NCBI RefSeq assembly: GCF_910596095.1
Contig: NC_056548.1
Span: 11,619,151-11,683,150 of the forward strand
Origin: Thunnus maccoyii
Lineage: Eukaryota; Chordata; Actinopteri; Scombriformes; Scombridae
DNA: 64,000 nt
Direction of reading: 5' to 3'
In this document: in pieces, positions 14,666-27,309 of the stretch
Position numbering within the stretch: the stretch's first letter is position 1
Layout of the letters: the number at the start of each line of letters is the position of its first letter
The notes under the pieces: generated by a model
What the model was told of the DNA's origin: nothing
Seen by the model: the letters and a program-made list of their open reading frames with translations, nothing else
Database searches by the model: none
Translations under genes and position numbers: made by a program

Positions 14666-15671
14666 AGTGACAGCAGCTTCAGTCTCACCAAGTAGATAAG
14701 CCCACTGCTACAGACTGGAGAGATGGGAGGGATGAGGGGATAACAAGAGGGTTAAAGATATGAAGATGAGTGGTAAAACATGACAGGAATAGAAGAAAAA
14801 CAGTGATATAATAAGAAAGTCACAAAACAGAAAAGCACATGTTTGTAGTTGTTGATCCCTGCAGGAATATTCTATTCTGCCTGACCCTCTTGAAGTGAGG
14901 TGAGAGGTCAGGATCAATGACACAGCAGAAACCCTGGAGCTGGAGTCTTGCTGACAAAGGCAGTTCAAAACTAGATGTCCGGGTTAAAGGGCAGTCCTTC
15001 TTATTCAATATGGAAACAGGCACGTACTGTAGTGTCCTCACACAGGGCTGAATTTTAAACAAAAGCAGACATAAAAAAATGCACTTTATGTAACTTGTAA
15101 CCGACGGCCTGGGAAAACATACAGCGATGTATGAAACGAAACTTGTGGTAAAGCCACTTTAAATTGCAACTGCCTCGGTTAGAATAAGACTGAAACTAAC
15201 TATTGTATGTAACACTAAAACCAACCAAATGGTTCAGAGACAAATATTTCTGTCTAAAAGGTCTGTCTATGTAGTTATGGTTGTTAATACCACCAGGAGA
15301 TCCCAAAGAGACTCTTTGAATTCATAATGTTTTCACTCAAGGCTATAATTACATAGTATGGAGTACAAACTACCTAGCAGGAGTGAAGTGCAACAGAAAT
15401 TATGAAAGAAGAGGCAAAACATTCTTCAGGGACTCATCTTAATTACGTTTAACTGCTGCCCTGTCCTGCATTAACAACATTTTGTGGTGTAATAACTGTA
15501 ATAAAAAACCAGGGACCATTTTGTAAGAGGGAAGGTACATTATTGAAAATGTAATGGTGAAATTGAACTAATGCTTTAATTATTGGTGACATCTTTTTAC
15601 CACACATAAGCGTATTATGCCAGAACAAAGCTATGGTATAAATATCAGCTACAGAAATATGCCTTGCTTAC

Positions 15672-15727
15672 CTCCATTCCAGTAAAGTACGTCCTATCCA
15701 GATCTGGTGTTTACTCAACATTCCCAG
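15672..15727 (-). other. atg9a: atg9a 5' non-coding exon 2
   Basis: On the minus strand a clear pyrimidine tract and acceptor (CCTCTTTTTTCAG) precede 15727, and a consensus donor (GTAAGC) follows 15672. The exon lies upstream of the coding exon, whose own acceptor is CTGTAG before 14707. The model is inferred from splice sites alone. Confidence 0.6.
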
Positions 15728-16016
15728 CTGAAAAAAGAGGAAGAATCCGTCTTATTTAAGACCACAACAAACAGCAGGAAAGGGCTTTGTGCCGTATTAT
15801 TCTCGAGACAACATACAATACAGTTCGGGGGGGCTTAACCCACACACAAAATACCATATATAGCCGTCTTTTAATGAGTGGCTGTTTAAAAATCATAAGT
15901 AGCAGTGACACATCAACGAAGCCAACACAGATTCAAGTGTTGTTGTTGTCGTGGTTTGACAGCGCAGGCCTGCCCCAATATGTTACCTCTCAAATCCCGC
16001 CGCATGGAGCCCTTAC

Positions 16017-16170
16017 CGTTAGGTTTTCACCTCCGTTGAGACAGGTATAAACAGTGAATCCACGGGGATTTTTTTTATCCGTTCACCGTCTTGTTTTCGT
16101 TTTCCTTTCGTCCCCTTATCGAAGTCAGATATAAGCCAGTTTCATTTTCGATACAGCTAGCAGTGTGTGT
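16017..16170 (-). other. atg9a: atg9a first exon (5' UTR), upper edge approximate
   Basis: A consensus donor (AACG then GTAAGG) ends an exon at 16017 on the minus strand. The transcription start is not visible; about 16170 is a guess based on the CCAAT boxes just upstream. Coding starts two exons later, at 14665. Confidence 0.5.
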
Positions 16171-16179
16171 GGCGTCTAT

Positions 16180-16320
16180 CACGGCGAACGGACGGGAGCG
16201 TTATCCAATCAGAGAAGGAATTCTGTAATGTTTAAAGAAGCGGCCAATCAGGTTCGTCCGGAGGCGGGCTCTGAGAGTGTGTTGTGTAGATTTTGGGACG
16301 TCCTGTGGCACGCCCTGCAT
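16180..16320 (-). promoter_or_regulatory. atg9a promoter region
   Basis: The sequence is richer in G, C and CpG than its surroundings. It has CCAAT boxes in plus orientation at 16205-16209 and 16244-16248, just upstream of the predicted first exon of atg9a. No TATA box is seen. Confidence 0.5.
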
Positions 16321-16716
16321 GAGCCTCCATGATGGGCTCCTTTCAAAACATCACTCTGGTTTGTTTAATTAAATGTGTGTTTACTACCACCGCCTGGTCG
16401 GTTTAAGTAGCACAACAATACTCTCAGAGGTGCTTTCAGACTACACATAATGATTGGAATATGAATAAGAAATTATATAAATAAATAGTCATAAAAATTA
16501 CAAAACAGAAGATTTTTTTAAAAATAAAAAACAACCCAAAACGTAGGCTAAATATTGCTGTATGTATGTAGTGCCCCAAAAGGGATTTATTGAGTTATTA
16601 CAAAGCTTTTGAACTGCTTTTTTGAATGAATTATTTATTATTTTATAGTTTAAAAGGCTTAAAAATGAGAAATGGATCAGTAGGATTCTTCATTTTGGTT
16701 TACTGTAATATATAAA

Positions 16717-16830
16717 CATCAGTGGTAGAGGAAGTATTCAGATCCTGTAGTTAATGTACATAAAGTATAATATGAAGTACTCATTATGCAGCAGAATGAC
16801 CTCTGTCAGTGTTATATTATTATACAACAT
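16717..16830 (+). mobile_element. partial hAT-like MITE copy
   Basis: The segment 'cagtggtagaggaagtattc' (from 16720) and following bases match, with divergence, the left end of the complete element at 57904-58142. The right end is not recognisable, so this is a truncated or decayed copy. Confidence 0.5.
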
Positions 16831-17757
16831 ACACACTGTTTGGTTAAATTAATTATTATATAAAAAAAACTTGGACTGTATTTCTTTAAGGGAACCTTTT
16901 CTATGGCTGATTTTATATATAGAGCATGGTACATAAGACAAAGTTATTTGCTTGCAATGTAATGGATGACAATTTGTTCTTGTCTATGTTAGATAAATAT
17001 TTCACCACTGCTGTATTAGTCCATGTGGGCTGGGAACTTGTATGTGCATGACAATAACTAACTACCTAACTAACTAACAAACTATATTATGTAAACTCAT
17101 TATTGCCATTGCCTTAGTGCGTAAACAGGGCATGCACTGATGTAGCTACTTAATATACTGTTGGATGGTTTAATCTATAACAATGCATCATGTATATATG
17201 TATATAATATATTAGTTACTTTCTACTGTACGTCTACCATATATAATACAGTAGCTTGCCAAATGTCATGCATTGGTAATGGATGCATAGTGACATTAAT
17301 GGGATAGAACATCAATCAACACATGCAGATAGATGAAGCCAGCATGTCAAAATCCTTTCCAAATCCAAACAACTTTCATTGCCTAACAGTATGATTCTGA
17401 CTCTGAATCGTATTGTGGTGTTGATATTAACTCTGATTCTGATTTTGATTCTGAAGTTAAGACACATTTCTAATTTGTTAGGCTGATAACACTACATAAT
17501 GCTCACTTATGATGAATATTCATAAATGATTGTAAAGTCCCTGCAGTGACAGCTGGGCTTTTGTTCACTGTGTCACTGCATTAGTTACACTGTTAACACC
17601 AGTGACTGTGTGTTTGTGTGCAGGCTGTGTGTGTGTGTGTGTGTGTGTGACTTTGTGTATTGAATTTAGTAATGACGATTTCATTGACCTATCTCCCCAA
17701 ACAGAACAGACACCTTCTCTTACACGTCTGTCTCTTTCTCACTCTCTCTTTTGTCAC

Positions 17758-18366
17758 GGCGCCAGAGGAAAGTAACTGGCAGGGCATTTGGGCCCCCCGT
17801 AGCATCACGACTCAACTACCGTCCAACCTACACAAATATCAGCCACGCTTAATTTGCATACATTAATGCATCAGCAATCACTCATGACTGCTGTTATTAC
17901 TGTTGCGGAACCAAATAAACTCATAGTGAAATATACAGAAACTGCGTCAACAAAAAACACAGGCTGGCGAAAGTCCAGGGCTTTAACAATTTTACATGTT
18001 CTGTTCGTGTTTACAACAGCTGCTGTCACCATGACAACCACGACACATTCCGTTAAAAGTCACCAGATAACCTTCGTCACTGGTGAAAAATAAACAGGTG
18101 TTTTGGTTTAACCAGTGACCGTGTTAACTGGCAATCTTCAGCTGAATGCGTGGTTGCCCGTAGGGAAGGTAGCTGGCTCCTAAAAGTACGGCGCCAGAGG
18201 AAAGTAACCCTCCAGACATTTGGTTTTTCTGGGCGCGCCCGCACCCATATTTAAGACTTTTATTTGGACACCTACATGTTCTGTTCGTGTTTTCAACAGC
18301 TGCCGTTACCACGGCAACCATGACACACCAGATAACACGGTCACTGGTTAAATCGAAACACCTGCC
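17758..18366. repeat. duplicated CpG-containing block with X-box motifs
   Basis: The phrase CGGCGCCAGAGGAAAGTAAC occurs at 17757 and 18188. A second shared phrase, 'acatgttctgttcgtgtttt' or close to it, begins near 17993 and 18273 and continues through an RFX X-box (GTCACCATGACAAC at 18025-18038; GTTACCACGGCAAC at 18305-18318). A third copy of the terminal part (GGTTTAACCAGTGACCGTGT, about 18105-18125) lies in inverted orientation between them. The unit is thus present twice directly and once partly inverted. Origin and function are not known. Confidence 0.65.
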
Positions 18367-18369
18367 GGC

Positions 18370-18650
18370 ACGCTAGCCTCAGCTAGCCGCTTTAACTTCC
18401 CGCTCCGGCGTCATACGCCGACAAAAACGCTGAATAACAGTTAGTAACTGTCGTGAACTGAAGTACAGATGGTCAATCAAACTTCTCAAACACAGAAAGA
18501 GACGACAGAAAGATTAAAGAAAGAGTGAGACTAAAAGTGTAAAGGCGACAACTGCTGCTGACAACAAAACAAACACCACACTTCCGGTTTCCGCTCAGGA
18601 GCAGCAGAGATTCTTAACAAAGTGATGTCTCACGTCGCTCTAAATCCAAA
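18370..18650. promoter_or_regulatory. CpG-containing orphan promoter-like segment
   Basis: The segment has many CpGs compared with its surroundings and an ETS-like site (CTTCCGGTTT near 18582), but no gene could be read on either side of it. It adjoins the duplicated X-box block. It may be an enhancer or a promoter of a non-coding RNA; this is inference. Confidence 0.25.
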
Positions 18651-18692
18651 CACCAAAAATGGACAAAAAACGTACAAAAGACGCAGGAGTTT

Positions 18693-18715
18693 CCCCCCCC
18701 CCCCCCCCCCCCCCC
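18693..18715. repeat. poly(C) tract, 23 bases
   Basis: Uninterrupted C23. Such tracts are error-prone in sequencing, so the exact length is uncertain. Confidence 0.9.
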
Positions 18716-19985
18716 ACTTGTGAATTTTATTTTATTTTTTTCCCCGAGCCTCGTGGGCCCTTTCACGTCGCTGATTTCTTCTGGAGGGGTTGTATGTGTG
18801 TGTGTTGACATTTTAAAAAAGGGCAAGGGTGTTTTGAGTTGGGTGAGGGGATTGGGGGGGAGTCTGTGTAATCCCGTTATTATAGTGATCTGGGTAATTT
18901 AATCTGTTCTGATTAGGATTAGTCTTCATTCAACTTAATCCAGTGGAAAAAGTCTGTCACAATGAAGCTCACTTGCCAATAAACACCAAACAGTAACTGA
19001 AATGTAGAAGTGATACATGATTCAACATGAACTGGTGTCTCTGATAATCCTGGTGATGAACCTCAGCAGTTAGACTTAATCTTATTTAATTTTGATAACA
19101 TGTACAGGAAAAGGGTGGCATTCCAGATGTTGAAACATGCAGAAGTTTACTTCTTTTTTTACAGCACGTTTCCTCACATTGGACAATCACAATAAACAAA
19201 ATGATACAACAGGAGCCCATTATTGCAAATGTCTAGACACTGAGTTAGACAAACTTATCCAGATTTTGCAGGAAATACTGATAATTTGAGTTTGTCAAAA
19301 CAAAAATAAAGCTTAAGCTCCAGTTGAGTGAGTTCACCTCCGTTTTTCCTCTATTAGATGAGTTTTTTTTCTGTTGGATGACTTATGATGTTTGTTCATT
19401 GCCACAATAATATGAAATACAATATCTCTTGATTAATCTGCATATGAATTACTCCCTGTGTTATTGTACAAGCTGATATGTCTGATATGTAGTATGTGTG
19501 TTAGCATGTGTACTCTGCTGCAGGCTATAGCTGGCTGATTAAATTACCCCACTGTCTGAGGGGAATTAGGGGGGTTGCATTGACAGCTAATTTGCTCCAA
19601 AGACGTGCTGTCATGCTGGCCCGCAACCCATGGGTGGTGCTGGGTTAGCAAGGGGTGGGGGTTGGGTGTGGCAGGTGGGGCTGCTGGGAAAGGAGGGGGG
19701 AGGGAAAAGGGAATCAGGATGAAGTCATCTCTCTGGAGCAACTTAATTAGCTCAAGCCCCGTCCTGTACGTACAAACAGCAGGTATGGAGTACATGCACA
19801 TACACTATTTATGTAGCGTGCTCTGTTTAACATTTAAATCATTGCTCTTCTTCCTCCCCATGCTGGCACCCCTGGGGCAGTTTTCCAACAGCCTTTATTG
19901 TCCCACTTCCCTTAGGGCTGGAGAGACATACAGTAGATACTGTATTTCACTGCCATAGTATTAAGGGATTGCATTTAAATATTGC

Positions 19986-20336
19986 AGGCTGCAACTAATT
20001 ATTATTTTCATTATCTATTAATCTGTCGATTATTTTTTTTTCAATGAACTGATTAGTTGTTTGGTCTATAAAATGTCAGAAAATAGTGACGAAAGTCAAT
20101 TACTGTTTCCCAAAGCCCACTGTAACTTCCTCAAATGTCTTTTTTTGTCCACAGCCCAATTTACTATCATAGAGGACTGAAAAAAAAGAAGAAGAAGAAA
20201 ATATTCACATTTGAGGAGCTGGAATCAGACAATTTTAACATTTCACCTTAAAAAATGGCTCAAAACGATTAATTGATCACTAAAATAGTTGGTGATAAAT
20301 TTTCAGTTGATCAACTAATCGATTAATCTACTAATC
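19986..20336 (-). mobile_element. MITE family 'GCTGCAAC', copy 1 (reverse)
   Basis: Begins 'aggctgcaactaattattat' and contains 'ctataaaatgtcagaaaata', matching in reverse orientation the copies at 50533 and 53146. AT-rich with terminal inverted repeats of the form AGNGCTGCAAC. Non-coding. Confidence 0.75.
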
Positions 20337-23300
20337 AAATTTCCTAGAAATAATAAAGAAGATATGACTTTGATGTCCTTGTCCTCCCTGAATAATCTCT
20401 TAAATATGCTTGCTGAATATGACAGTTCCAGTTTGACTGTCTATCTGGTCCAGTGTAACGACCGGCTAGATTTAACATTTAACACAGATTTCAGGACATT
20501 TAATGAGTTTTAAAGATGCTCTTGTGGTTACAGACATGTACTTTTCCCCCATATCACCCAACCTTTATCCTCCCTTATTTCCCTCAACAAACACCTCTGA
20601 CAGAAAATAACACTCAGGCATGTACACACACACACAGAATGGATCAGTTTGATATCAATTTCCTGTCCCTGTTTGATTCAAGTGGGTGATGTATGACTGA
20701 TATGTCAGGGAAGCTGACCGGGTTAGACTGTTTTTGTGTGTATGTGGGTGTGAAAGAGATACAAGGAGCTCCAAACAAAGAGATTACTGATGTGTGCCTA
20801 TATTTTCTCCATGTTAGAGGGCATCTAAATCATCTATATGACGCCAATTGAACCAAATTTATTTAAAAGAAATGTTAAAATGTGTACTGTATCTGAGGAG
20901 GAGAGAGGAAAAGAGGAGGTCAAACCTGTACTTTCATTCATAATTCGCTGATATGGCACTGTCGGCCTAATAAGCTGTTTAAAATAGTCCATAGCTGTCT
21001 CCAGACAGCACCAGTAGTACACTACACGGTCTGCTGACAGTAATCATAACTTGAACTACGCTTTATACTCTTTTAAAAGGAGTCTGATCAGTAAGTTTCC
21101 TCCAAAATGACCTTCTTTTAGTCCTTTATTCTCAGAAATGGGATTTAATTTTCAATCCAGAGCCACAGTTGATGTGTGTGTGTGTGTGTGTTGCATGAGT
21201 CATACAGATCAGGTGACATCATATATATCAGTCTCTGAGAAGGTGTGCTTGTGTGTGTGTGTGTGTGTGTGGGGAAGGGAAGCGTGCATCAGACATGAAT
21301 GCATGAATCATTGTATGTGCTTGTCCCCAGGGAGTGAATCCAGAGACCAGACTGCATGGATTGTCCTTCAGAAGCATCACAGTGGCTCAGTCTCTTTGTA
21401 TTCATTATTTCACCTTAACCCTCCATAGAGGCAAATTTATAGTAAGAAAAAAGCAAAACTGTGTTATTATTTCTTAATATTATTTATTTTTAGTTCAAAT
21501 TTTGTCTTGATATATTCTCCCCCCTCTGTGTAACTGTCTCCACCTGGATCTCTGTTGTCTATGTATTGTAAATGATGCATTAATGGTTAATGGTTGTGCA
21601 TAAACACCATCCAGACATGCAAATTTCCTTTGGACTCGCTCATCAGACAGAAACGTCAGTGCTCAATATCAGCAAAGCAGTTATTGATTGATCAATACAC
21701 AGGAATATTTGGGAAGGTGGTGGCATGTGAGGACAGATAGAAACCAGCTGGAGGTGCAAGAAGTGGACAAAATAATGGCAATAAAAATACATACGTACAT
21801 CCCTTTGATGGTTGTAGTCAGTCCTCAACATCAGTGATTTTAGATAATGTTCTTGCTCCATATTTAACCTAAAATGATCTGATATAACCTCAGTTCTCTG
21901 ACAACAAATTCAAATATTGAATCTGTAGAATTGACACCGTAAAACATCAAATGAGCATTTAGATGAATCAGCCAATAATTAAATTTATGTAAATACAAAA
22001 CTTTCACTAATTCAAGTTAATTCAACTTTTTGGTTTCGTTAATTTCTACTTTTCATTTTCAGACAGAATTTATAAACATGAATTATTCTGACTTGAAGTT
22101 ATGTTTTGAAAGATTGCACAGTTGAGTGTTCACTTAACTCACTTAACTGGAAGCAGAATAACAACAATAATGACAATAACAACAACAATAATAATAGAGA
22201 TATGACTAGCAATAACAATAGCAGCAATAGCTGGAAAAGAACACCAACAGGACCGCGCCACCATCCCTGCACCATTCCTGCGGCGAAGGCCCACAGTTTG
22301 GATCCTGGAGTTTCCTGCGAGATGAGAAAGCACAAAAGACTCTGGGGAAGAAGTAAAGTTAGTAACATGCAGTAATGGTACATGAATGCATACAGATGGA
22401 GAGGAGGAGGGGGAGGGGGAGGAGAGAGGAGCTCAGTGCATCATGGGAAGTCTCCCAGCAGTCTAGGCCTATAGCAGCATAACTAGTTTCGTAAGAGGCA
22501 TGATTAGCATTTTAGCAGCCTCATGTATTGTTTATGTACCAGCTATCGTTAATAGGAGCAGCCACAGCTGTAAGATCATTGAGACAAATGAAAAAACGAA
22601 TTCTCAAACTATGAACTGGAACAAAAGTTTGACTGTGATGTTGTTGATGTTTAGCTAATTTAACTTTAAGGAGCTTACATTTTTAAGTTGAACCAGCTGA
22701 AAATGTTTTGCAGTCTATCCATGATTAGACTATTGGAGAAACAAAGGGACATGAGAGCCTGGTTTTCATGTCATTTGGGTTTATATCTGCAGCATGATTA
22801 CATCAATCTGTAATGTCTGGTCCCTGATTTTGTTTTCATTTTGTTTGTCTCTGTGTGTTGATGAATGTTGCCGCTGTGTGTGGATAGACGTGTTTGCCCT
22901 CCGCTAGCAGAAGTTTAATACTGACGAGTAATTCGATGTAAATTAAATTAGAGATACTAAGTAACCTCATCTTCTCAATATTGAATTTCCTTGACTGTGT
23001 GTGTTTATGTGTGTGTGTGTCACTGTAAACCATATAAACCATATTTAGATGGATGAAAACAATGTTTAAATAAAGCTGCTGCAGTTATTGTAGTAACAGA
23101 TTATTCATGCACTGCCAGAACACAAACATGCTGAAATATTTTGGCATAAGAACTGTGAAGGATATTAAATATCACCACGGCAACTCACATTGAAATATTC
23201 AGTTATTTTTGGTCTTCTTATGCACATTACATACCACCTCTGCACTACCTGCACTTCCACTACCTCAAGTTTTTGTTTACACTATAACTCGCATATTACA

Positions 23301-24323
23301 TTTATTTTGCACGTATTGTAAAAACTTGTGAGTATAGATATGTACTAGTTGTCTGTATATTCAGTATGTAACTGTATATTTTTTGCATATACAGCATAAT
23401 TTTTTCTTTTTAATTTCTTCTTTAGTGCTACTTTTATATACTTTGTTCCATTTAATTGCAAAATTGGTTGTTTTACTCTATTCTAATTTAAAACATTTTA
23501 ATATTTTCAAATACATTGCACAACTGAATGTCATTTTGCAATCCTGCATTGTATAATGACAATTTAAATGAACCTTGAACCTTGAAATATTTGATTATTT
23601 TAAACACATAACAAGGAGGGATTTTTTAATAAATTTGAGGTGGTTTATACATATATTTATATAAGACATTTTAGGATAGATTTAGAACTTTCACTGCAGA
23701 AAATTCCGTCAAATTAGACCAAACAAATGCATCTTTGTCTCTTCAGGACCATTTAAAAATCCAAAAGAGAGCTTGTTGAGAGCCAAATTTTGCCCTCGGG
23801 TCTTGTTTTGGATTGTCCCATTTTACTAGTTAACCATACACAGTAAGGTTGATGATCAATCAGTGCAGTTCACACTGATTTCTCTTACACACTGCATCTC
23901 TTTGATCCAGCGTGTCCTCTCAGACAGCCATAAACAGATGATGTCTGGAGTGAGAGGTTCGGGTCACAGGAGAGGAGTGACCGAAAGAGAAAGAGGGTGA
24001 TAAAAGAAGAGATTTATGGATGCTCTAGTCGTAAAACTGATTGGCTGTGACATTGTGAGCGATGCCTATTAGCTCATGCAACAAATATACACTCACATAC
24101 ATGTGCACATATACTCACACACGAGTTACTAGATACATGTGTTTAATTATGTGCTTGTAGTTAAATGTGTGTTTCCATAAATATGCAAATATAGATGAAG
24201 ACTCAGCACTGTGGATGGGTGGGCTCATCTCTGAGCTCTTCAGTAATCTGTCTGCGTTTGCACTTGGAGATCCAGAAGACCTATTGACGATCTGTCCACA
24301 ACACATGCTTCTCTCTGATTTAC

Positions 24324-24358
<35 letters not shown>

Positions 24359-24951
24359 CACACACTTATATATGCAGTGTAACAGTAAGGGGAGAAGGAG
24401 ACATCAAGGAGAAAGACAGAGACCGAGAGCTGTAGTCAGATGAGTAAGCAGAGTTCTTCTCCTGACACGCAGGGAACAAAATCTATCCCACAATACACCG
24501 CTGAGGGTCACTCAGTCCTGGTGTTGTCATGGTAATGAGAATTTAATAACCCAGACTTTCTACCTTCTGTGTATTTCAATGTGTGTGTGTGTGTGTGTGC
24601 GTATTTCCATGCATCTGTGTGTCCCTGTACACATGTGCATGTGGGTGAGTTGTGCATTGGGTCATGTAATTACCAACAACAGCGAGTCACACCCCCTGTT
24701 TCCACTCCAGGGATCTTTCCTGCAAATTTGTAGCATTTGGTCTATTGACTTCTAGTCAGACCTAGATTAAAAAAAATACATTGATTGCATTTGTTTTGTG
24801 CATCCTGGAGTGCCAGTCGGGAGGGGTTCAGTGCAAACTACATGAATTGTGACAGAAAGTTCAGCCATCATTTTTATTTTGTAAAATCAATACATGTCAT
24901 ACACATCAACACATCAATACATTTATGTTATTGACAGTGTTACTTAACACT

Positions 24952-25241
24952 AGCGCTGCAGCTTATCTTTATTATTGATTAATCTATCAGTTATTTGTGT
25001 AATGAACTGATTAGTTGTTTATTCTATAAAACATCAAAAAATTGTGAAAATGCTTATCACAAGGGGATGTCTTCAAATGTTTTGTCTAAAAAAACAAACA
25101 TTTTGTTTACAATAGAATAAAATAAAGCTGAGAAAAGCAGCAAATATGCATATTTGAGAAGCTGGCACTGGAGATTTTTACTTTAATGGATTACTAAACT
25201 TGTTGTTGATCAGCAAATCATTGACTGATTGTTTCAGCTCT
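24952..25241 (-). mobile_element. MITE family 'GCTGCAAC', copy 2 with target-site duplication
   Basis: The ends AGCGCTGCAGC and GTTTCAGCTCT are inverted repeats. The element is flanked on both sides by ACTTAACACT (24942-24951 and 25242-25251), a clean direct repeat that marks its insertion. The interior is diverged relative to the other copies. Confidence 0.8.
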
Positions 25242-25979
25242 ACTTAACACTACCTGAATTATTCTGGTGAGGATAATCCCACTTATGTGGTGTTTAAAAC
25301 AAATGCTTAACATATTTTCAAACACAGTTTGGTCCAGATTTGTTCCTACATAGTAGGGGGCATTTATGATTTTGTGTGAAATATATCATGAATGCAGTAC
25401 ATACAGTGAATGTGCTGTCTATTTAAAAAATGTTCAACATAGGCAGAATATGAATCATGCACTTTTCTCACAAAACGGTAAATGAAGTCTGTGTCCTTGA
25501 CAGCTGGGCTTCATTAAATTTTAAAAGAAACACTTCAGAGAAAACAATAGAGATCATTTGAGAGTCCATTATGGTTTGCAAGTCCTGCTGCAGGCCAGCT
25601 AATCAAACTGAGAGAGCTGTAACCTCTGTTAGTCCTGTGTCAACAAACAGACTATGGTACCTGAATGCATCACGACAATATCGCATTAGTTACTATTAGT
25701 GAGTTGCCGTCATATTCTAACAAACTAGAACACCAAATCATTTAATCATCTTCACAAATTAAGGAACGAATATGATGTAATTCTGTACTGGCTTGTTATT
25801 TTCATCTTGTTTTGTGTGTGTGTTTGTGTATTTGAATATATTACATGTAGTGTTCTAGTTTTATGTGAATATCATGTTTCATATCTAGTTCTTAGAGCCT
25901 TAATATATTTTATTTTTAGATTATTTTTAACATCGGTTTGTGTGCCTGCATCCAAAAAGTGCTGTTTGTTTATTGTATT

Positions 25980-26402
25980 TGTAGTGAGGTCTCCTATACC
26001 AGGTCTCAAACCCTGGTCTCCCTGACAACAGATGACTGCACTAACCACTCAGCCAAAGGGCAAACCCTCTAGCCGAGGGCCAGTCTTGTCATCTGGGGTA
26101 ATTACTCTCTAGATGGCATGGGCCTGCACCGTGACATTACCCCCTCCTTCGGGAAGCGCACCCCTGCACTTCAGCCTACCAGCTCCCTCACGCCTCTGGG
26201 CACATGCGCTTCTGATGGCCTTACAGTCTACCCATCCCACTTCTGACACCAAATGTAGCGAAGGAGGGCTCCCACACCAGTCTCGAACCCTGGACATCTG
26301 TGCTAACCGCTCAGCCAAAGGGTCAACCCGCTAGCCAAGGGCCAGCGTGTCTAGTCATCCGTGGTCATTTCTCTCTAGATGGCACAGGCCTACACCGTGA
26401 CA
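25980..26402 (-). mobile_element. miniature LTR retrotransposon (TRIM-like)
   Basis: Two related terminal repeats, 26254-26402 (5' LTR on the minus strand) and 25980-26136 (3' LTR), both read TG…CA (TGTCACGGTG…CTACA). The 117-base interior contains, two bases after the 5' LTR, an 18-base primer-binding site (plus strand 26234-26251, ATCCCACTTCTGACACCA) identical to the 3' end of tRNA-Leu with its CCA. Just before the 3' LTR is a purine run GAAGGAGGGGG. There is no gag or pol coding. Each LTR holds tRNA-like Pol III boxes (TTGGCTGAGCGGTTAG and GGTTCGAGAC). The LTRs differ by many substitutions and an 11-base indel, so the element is old; no clear flanking duplication remains. Confidence 0.82.
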
Positions 26403-27309
26403 GTGTCACTCTGACAATGTTAACTTAATTATTTGGAGATCTTATGGTGGGTTTGAGGACGGTCTGGTCACCTATTATATGCCTGTTTTATAAGCAATAA
26501 TAAAAAATTATCTCAAAACCCCCCACCAAATCATGATCATCATCATCCTCATCACTATCATTGTAATCTTGTTCATAATTATTATCATACAGTAATCAGC
26601 AGCAGTCCCCATGTTATCATATGATATTGATACAGTGGTGAAATTAATAGCAATTGTCTTTAATTGTAGTGGTTGATGTTTATTAACCACCTATGTCTCC
26701 CTCCAGTGTAAGTCCAGGCACTCCTGTGTGCTTTTCTGAGTGCGTGATGATGATTTCATGATCCGTGCTGCTGCTGGAGCTTCAGACTCCTTAAGGCTTA
26801 TTCAAATTAAAAATTATGTTCCATTTCCTGAGTGTTTGTGTACGTACATATGTGCGTGGGCTCTAACTACCACCCCTACAGACACACACACACTTCTAAC
26901 AAAAACAAGGGTGGGGGGGGGCATTTGTTGGATCTATAGCTTTTGAACTGTCTCTGTGCGGAAGATGGAGGGCACAGCCAAATAATACGTCCACATGCAC
27001 ACATGAATACAGGGGGCCCCATCTATACCTCCAGGGCTCCAGAGGGAGCAGGCTGAGATTCACAATGCCGTACCCCAGAGAGGCCTCGGCCTGCTGGGCT
27101 GCTGACGGCTGCACCTGGCCCCTACAGCCTGGTCTTCTGAAGAGGAGAATGAAACCACAACACATAAACCAGCTGTCTAGTTATACCTCAGTCGGACAAA
27201 ACTGGCGTCTTTGGGGGCATTATGTATTACCCTGAGTGATTTTGGGGTGTTTTTCCTCCCTGACCGTTCTGCTCCTGTGTGTCATGAGATATCATTTTTC
27301 ACCCCACAG

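Noticed and set aside
19540..19800. TAAT-rich block with GC-rich neighbour, considered as a conserved enhancer
   Set aside because: Homeodomain-type core motifs are too frequent in AT-rich DNA to support a call without cross-species alignment.
26040..26330. tRNA-like sequence on the minus strand (possible tRNA gene)
   Set aside because: The A and B boxes are too close and no acceptor stem or anticodon arm forms; they belong to the LTRs of the miniature retroelement.
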